From assembly GCA_964613305.1 (NCBI GenBank), contig CAZTII010000008.1, positions 1 to 45,441 on the forward strand: a stretch of 45,441 bases of DNA, given 5' to 3'. Positions 41,773 to 45,441 of this stretch are shown one piece after another. This DNA is from CAZTII01 sp964613305. GTDB taxonomy: Bacteria; Bacillota_I; Bacilli_A; Erysipelotrichales; Erysipelotrichaceae. The position numbers and the translations under genes are program-made. Position 1 is the stretch's first letter. Every line of letters starts with the position of its first letter. A model generated the notes under the pieces. That model did no database searches. It was not told the origin of the DNA and was given only the letters and a program-made list of their open reading frames with translations.

Positions 41773-42782
41773 AATGGTGTGAACAAATAACATCACAACA
41801 ATTCAATGACTTCAGTGATCATCATCCCTTAACAAGCATTTTCCAACATGAAAATTGGGCAAAAACAAAAAGTAATTGGCAAGCTCGCTATATTGGTATA
41901 AAAAAAGAGGAAACCATTATTGCGGCTGGTTTATGTTTACTACAAAAATTACCATTAGGATTACACTTTGCATATATGCCAAAAGGACCATTATTAGATT
42001 ATAGCGATAATGATGTGGTTGATTTCTATTTTAAACAGTTAAAACAATTTTGTCGAAACAACAACATTATTTATATGAAAATAGATCCACCAGTCATTAT
42101 AAAACAAGTGGAAAGCAGTGAAAAAGAAGAAATACCTTTACTTCAATCAACGATTACTCAACGGATTGAACAAGTTGGTATTAAACATAATGGTTATACC
42201 CTTTCTTTAAAAGAAACAATTCAGCCAAGAATTCAATTAAACTTTCCTTTACATCGTGAAATACCAAATAAAACGATGAAAAAGATTCGTCAATGTAGTA
42301 ATAAACAAGTCATAGTGAAAGAAGAACTAAATTCTGATTCCCTTGTTAAAATGGTGGAATGCACTAAAAAAAGACATCATATTCAATTACGCAATAAACA
42401 GTATTTTGATGAATTGATGAAAAGTTTTAATGATCGATCCATTGTATTATCAGCGTATCAAGATGATATTCTTCTTAGCTCATGTTTACTCGTTCGATCA
42501 CAAAAAACCGTTGAAATACTATATTCAGGCTACGATGATGACTACAAAAATACAAATTCAACGTATTTACTACGCTATAAAGCCATTGAATGGGCAAAAC
42601 AACAACACTGCGAAGAATTTAACTTTGGCGGTGTTGAAGGAACATTGGATGATGGATTATCGATGTTTAAATTAAGTTTTAACCCTTTAATCACTGTTTA
42701 TATCGGTGAATTTAATGTGTTTCCTTATCCTATCATCAGTCAATTATTTCACATTATGTATCAAAAAAGAAAAAATAAATGA
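41769..42782 (+). CDS. FemAB/FemX-like peptidyltransferase
   Basis: A 337-residue cytosolic enzyme of the FemABX/MurMN family, which transfers amino acids from aminoacyl-tRNA to the lipid-linked peptidoglycan precursor to make interpeptide bridges. Two GNAT-like halves are visible: FQHENWAKTKSNWQARYIG and FAYMPKGPLLDYSDND in the first, and STYLLRYKAIEWAKQQHCEEFNFGGVEG (split by a short loop) with GLSMFKLSFNP in the second. The helical tRNA-binding arm found in some members is short or missing. The amino acid used cannot be read from sequence. It is coupled to proS by a 4-base overlap, so both are expressed together. Confidence 0.88.
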   Translation: MKWCEQITSQQFNDFSDHHPLTSIFQHENWAKTKSNWQARYIGIKKEETIIAAGLCLLQKLPLGLHFAYMPKGPLLDYSDNDVVDFYFKQLKQFCRNNNIIYMKIDPPVIIKQVESSEKEEIPLLQSTITQRIEQVGIKHNGYTLSLKETIQPRIQLNFPLHREIPNKTMKKIRQCSNKQVIVKEELNSDSLVKMVECTKKRHHIQLRNKQYFDELMKSFNDRSIVLSAYQDDILLSSCLLVRSQKTVEILYSGYDDDYKNTNSTYLLRYKAIEWAKQQHCEEFNFGGVEGTLDDGLSMFKLSFNPLITVYIGEFNVFPYPIISQLFHIMYQKRKNK

Positions 42783-42812
42783 AAAGATAACCATTAGGTT
42801 ATCTTTTCATTT
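42777..42812. terminator. Bidirectional terminator between femX-like and lipoprotein genes
   Basis: A perfect 16-base stem (AAATGAAAAGATAACC with GGTTATCTTTTCATTT, loop ATTA) closes both converging units. The lipoprotein stop codon lies in the right arm and the femX-like stop in the left arm. Confidence 0.9.
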
Positions 42813-43742
42813 GAAGTTAACTAATTGTTGTTTTTCATTCTTTTCAAATAATTGATTCCATTCTTCTAATTCATCATCTTCTAAAAAGGTATCTAAGATA
42901 ATACTAGAAGAAATGCGTAAGCCACTTTCATATTCTTTAATTGGATATGAAGAGAAAAACATGGAATAAGCATTGGATGAAGCGGATAAAATACCTTGAT
43001 TTATCGTATATAGTGCAATAGGCTGTAACCCTTCTTTTTTTACTCCATTTTCTAAAATCATCGTTCCAACATAATTTATTTCAATATCGTGTTGTTTTGG
43101 ATGATACATTACTTTTACTTTTTTAGAAATATCTTTTGGTAATGAAAAGACAACTTCTTTGTATTCGGGATGAGTATAAACATATTCATCATTGATTTCT
43201 TGATAATTGATTGTTTTTAAATCAACATACTTTGCTTCTTCACTTGGTTTTAAACTACTATCGTTATAAATAACATCGTCAATAGTAATCTCAACAGTCG
43301 CCACACTCCCTTTTTCCGTAGTAACATAGCCGATAAGAGTCATTGTTTTTAGCTTTTCTTGTAATGCTAAGGCATCTTTTTTATCTGCTTTCATCGTATA
43401 AAATTGATAATCAGCACGTTTATTAACGTAAGAAAAAGGCATGTTTCTAAATGGTTCATTCACCATATTTAAATCAATTTGTAAATAATCACTAATTAAA
43501 ACATCATTTAATGAGTCAAAAGAAACGGTTGTATCATCTTCTTTGTCAAATAATGCAACAGCGACAACGGCAATAATATCTTTTGTCACTTGATTAATAA
43601 TAATACAATTATCCAAATCTTTAGAAATGGATGATGTTGTGATGGTTGGTGTTGGCGTTACTTCTTCTTTTTTTATTTCTTCTTTTTTAGTACATGATGT
43701 AACACTCAATAAAGCACAAAGTATAAGTATAATTTTTTTCAT
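42807..43742 (-). CDS. Lipoprotein with one copy of an unnamed repeat domain
   Basis: A 311-residue lipoprotein with lipobox VTSC (C17) and a short Thr/Pro/Glu-rich linker. The remaining part (about 40-311) is one copy of a domain that occurs twice in the gene just upstream. Shared landmarks are an early IINQVTKDIIAVVAVALFD, then DLNMVNEPFRNMPF, a middle YTINQGILSASSNAYSMFFSS followed by YPI, and the ending VNFK after a charged helix. I do not recognise the domain. It lies 9 bases after the larger paralogue, so the two form an operon. Attached outside the membrane, it may act in cell-surface or stress functions; no catalytic motif is seen. Confidence 0.8.
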   Translation of the reverse strand: MKKIILILCALLSVTSCTKKEEIKKEEVTPTPTITTSSISKDLDNCIIINQVTKDIIAVVAVALFDKEDDTTVSFDSLNDVLISDYLQIDLNMVNEPFRNMPFSYVNKRADYQFYTMKADKKDALALQEKLKTMTLIGYVTTEKGSVATVEITIDDVIYNDSSLKPSEEAKYVDLKTINYQEINDEYVYTHPEYKEVVFSLPKDISKKVKVMYHPKQHDIEINYVGTMILENGVKKEGLQPIALYTINQGILSASSNAYSMFFSSYPIKEYESGLRISSSIILDTFLEDDELEEWNQLFEKNEKQQLVNFK

Positions 43743-43751
43743 TTCTATCCC

Positions 43752-45323
43752 CTATCTAAACAGTAATAATTCACCTGCATTATACATATCGATGATTTCA
43801 AGTATTTCGTCTTGATCTCTATCATCAAAATCCAATTGATACAAGCCTTGATTTACAACGCGTATACCATCCTTTGTTTCATAAAGCGGAATGGATGAGT
43901 AATAAAGACATCCAACTTCACAAACACTGCTAGAAAGGCCTTGTTTCGTCGTTAAATGAATAAGTTCAACATCTTTCTTGCCTTTATAATAAATACTAAT
44001 GTATTCCTTAGTTTCATACACCGCTAATTTATCTTGAAATCTTTCTAAAGAAAATTTGATATCTGGATAAAAGGAACTTTGATATATATTATTATCATAT
44101 TTCATCACCTTTTCTTTAAAGGTCACTGTTTCAATATCATGAACAATCGTCTTTTTATTAATAACCGTTTTACTAATTTTCTTAGAAAGAACATCACCAT
44201 AAAATTCAAAATCTAGTTTCACTTTCTTTAGTGATTTCATTAACTCTTCTGCTTCATCAATCGTTGATTCAATACTATACCCTTTAAAGAAAGCCGATTT
44301 TCCAGTACTATCCATATTTAATGTTTCAAATGGTTTATCGATTGAATCCATATCAACCTTATAGTTATCTTCTAAAACATTATCCAATGAAAGCCAATCA
44401 ATTGTATATGGCATTGTCGCATCCACAAGTGCTAAACATGATACAAAAGCTTCATTTTTATTGAGTTGATGATAACTACATCCTATTTCGATAGGATTTG
44501 TTTTTTCAAAAGAAACCATTTTTCCTTCTTTTAAATCAGAAAGCATGGATTTATATTTTTCACTGTTCATATCAAATGTTGCCGCTACTTGAAGACCTTC
44601 ATCTAAGGTTACTAAAGGGTACAACATGTATAATTTCTTTTCTCCATCAAGTAAACTAGCTGCCGATAATCCTTTGCCTGTAGTAAGACTAGCTACAAAA
44701 TGTTCTTCATCAAATAGTGTATCGTACAATTCAATCGATAATATATTGTATGGAATAAGAGGATATTCTGTTGGAATAATCATCTTATACTCATTAGAAA
44801 ATTGATAAGCATGAACATCATTATAAATAACTCCTTGAACAATACTAGGATAAGCTCCGATTCCACCTTCCTCATACGATCCATTTTCGTTGTAAAGTAG
44901 TTCGTTTGCTTTTACACGAATCGCTTTATTATTTATTGTAATGTTAAACGATGTTTTTTCTAAAAGTGATAAAAGTTGTGTAGCTTTATCACTATCCCCT
45001 TCCATTAACCAAAGACGATAATAAGAAATTTTATTTTCTGTATCAATACTAACTTTATAAAATGGATCGTCAATAAACTGTATATCGGTACAATTACTAT
45101 CATTGCTTAAAACACTTTCCAACTCACTAAAATCGGTAAACAAATCACTTTCTTTATCCGCACTTACTAAAGCAATAATCGCCAATAAATCATCATCAAA
45201 TTGATGAATAATAATACTTGAATGACTTATTACATCGTTCTTTGATTGAGTAGTTTTTGTTTCTGTTTTATTACAACCAACAATTAAAATAAAAATCATT
45301 AAAATAACAATTGTTTTCTTCAT
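43752..45323 (-). CDS. Lipoprotein with two copies of the same repeat domain
   Basis: A 523-residue lipoprotein with lipobox LIVGC (C17). It consists of two similar domains of about 240 residues (about 35-270 and 272-523). Matching landmarks: SIIIHQFDDDLLAIIALVSA and CSYHQLNKNEAFVSCLALVD; FIDDPFYKVSID and SIDKPFETLNMD; LTTGKGLSAASLL and LTTKQGLSSSVCE; YPLVTLDEGLQVAA and IPLYETKDGIRVVN; KMVSFE and ELLLFR. The downstream lipoprotein carries a third copy. I chose the ATG at 45323 because the signal peptide starts there; an in-frame ATG at 45374 lies upstream of the likely -10. The ribosome binding site (GGTGGTGAAAG) is weak. Confidence 0.82.
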   Translation of the reverse strand: MKKTIVILMIFILIVGCNKTETKTTQSKNDVISHSSIIIHQFDDDLLAIIALVSADKESDLFTDFSELESVLSNDSNCTDIQFIDDPFYKVSIDTENKISYYRLWLMEGDSDKATQLLSLLEKTSFNITINNKAIRVKANELLYNENGSYEEGGIGAYPSIVQGVIYNDVHAYQFSNEYKMIIPTEYPLIPYNILSIELYDTLFDEEHFVASLTTGKGLSAASLLDGEKKLYMLYPLVTLDEGLQVAATFDMNSEKYKSMLSDLKEGKMVSFEKTNPIEIGCSYHQLNKNEAFVSCLALVDATMPYTIDWLSLDNVLEDNYKVDMDSIDKPFETLNMDSTGKSAFFKGYSIESTIDEAEELMKSLKKVKLDFEFYGDVLSKKISKTVINKKTIVHDIETVTFKEKVMKYDNNIYQSSFYPDIKFSLERFQDKLAVYETKEYISIYYKGKKDVELIHLTTKQGLSSSVCEVGCLYYSSIPLYETKDGIRVVNQGLYQLDFDDRDQDEILEIIDMYNAGELLLFR

Positions 45324-45335
45324 GCTTTCACCACC

Positions 45336-45354
45336 TGTTATTAATAGTATATCA
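45336..45354 (-). promoter_or_regulatory. Extended -10 promoter of the lipoprotein pair
   Basis: Minus strand TGATATACT (45354 to 45346) is an extended -10, about 23 bases before the ATG. The 17 bases at 45336-45352 repeat those in front of the lipoprotein gene at 34,552. Confidence 0.45.
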
Positions 45355-45398
45355 TATTGATAAATTTTTAACATTAAAAAAGGAGAATATTAAAAGAC

Positions 45399-45440
45399 AT
45401 GGGGTTTGTGTATCGCAGTCCAATATCTTGGGGTGTATAA
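45399..45440 (+). other. Very short reading frame at the window edge
   Basis: ATG at 45399 opens a 13-codon frame, MGFVYRSPISWGV, ending in TAA at 45438-45440. AGGAG (45381-45385) lies 13 bases upstream, too far for a good site. It could be a leader peptide or chance. The window ends one base later, so this cannot be judged. Confidence 0.15.
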
Positions 45441-45441
45441 A

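Noticed and set aside
45324..45374. Longer N-terminus for the large lipoprotein
   Set aside because: The extension would bury the lipoprotein signal peptide and include the extended -10; the ATG at 45323 gives a regular lipobox.
1..45441. Mollicute genetic code (TGA as tryptophan)
   Set aside because: Several intact genes end in TGA with another gene directly behind (for example udk and comEA), and tryptophans in conserved motifs are TGG.
1..45441. CRISPR array, prophage, insertion sequence, tRNA or rRNA genes
   Set aside because: I saw no regularly spaced repeats, no transposase or phage genes, and no tRNA-like cloverleaf ends; the only recombinase is a Xer type in a housekeeping operon.

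Overview
The window is 45.4 kb of AT-rich, densely packed bacterial DNA in which nearly every gene belongs to the conserved Firmicutes (Bacillota) core. Two T-box leaders, Shine-Dalgarno sites close to AGGAGG, and Bacillus-like gene orders (alaS-yrzL-yrrK-yrzB; comEA-comEC-holA; smc-ftsY-ylxM; nusB-xseA-xseB-ispA-dxs-recN) support this. Several traits lean towards the Erysipelotrichia/Mollicutes side of Bacilli: a threonyl-tRNA synthetase without its N-terminal TGS domain, a 982-residue SMC with short arms, and an EF-P with an unusual tip loop. TGA is used as a stop codon and cell-wall genes (mltG, femX-like) are present, so this is a walled, standard-code organism and not a true mollicute. 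The 10-N run inside dxs shows that the sequence comes from a scaffolded draft or metagenome assembly. There are no rRNA or tRNA genes, no CRISPR array and no recognisable insertion sequence.

Left half (1-24,790): every gene is on the + strand. In order: a small unknown protein; a threonine-type T-box driving thrS and an orphan lipoprotein solute-binding protein; efp and an MFS transporter; an alanine-type T-box driving alaS-ireB-ruvX-DUF1292-mltG-udk; greA-comEA-comEC-holA-unknown-U32 peptidase; smc-ftsY-ylxM-ackA-nrnA-hup.

Centre (24,791-24,855): the rightward genes end at a strong terminator and meet a leftward operon. Between the two lies a 28-bp sequence with the architecture of a Xer recombination (dif) site, directly beside a Xer-type tyrosine recombinase gene. 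With the gene-orientation switch, this suggests that the window spans the replication terminus.

Right half (24,856-45,441): genes are mainly on the - strand. One long overlapping operon reads nusB-xseA-xseB-ispA-dxs-recN-dinB-xer. Next come a + strand DUF5662 gene, a lipoprotein, lemA, an ABC-F/DUF1576/unknown operon, and guaB of the type known from Tritrichomonas foetus. A + strand proS-femX pair follows, and then two related lipoproteins that together carry three copies of one domain I do not recognise.

Functionally the window covers translation (thrS, alaS, proS, efp), chromosome maintenance and repair (smc, hup, xer, recN, dinB, xseAB, ruvX), DNA uptake (comEA, comEC), cell-wall work (mltG, femX-like), isoprenoid precursors (dxs, ispA), nucleotide metabolism (udk, guaB, nrnA) and acetate production (ackA).
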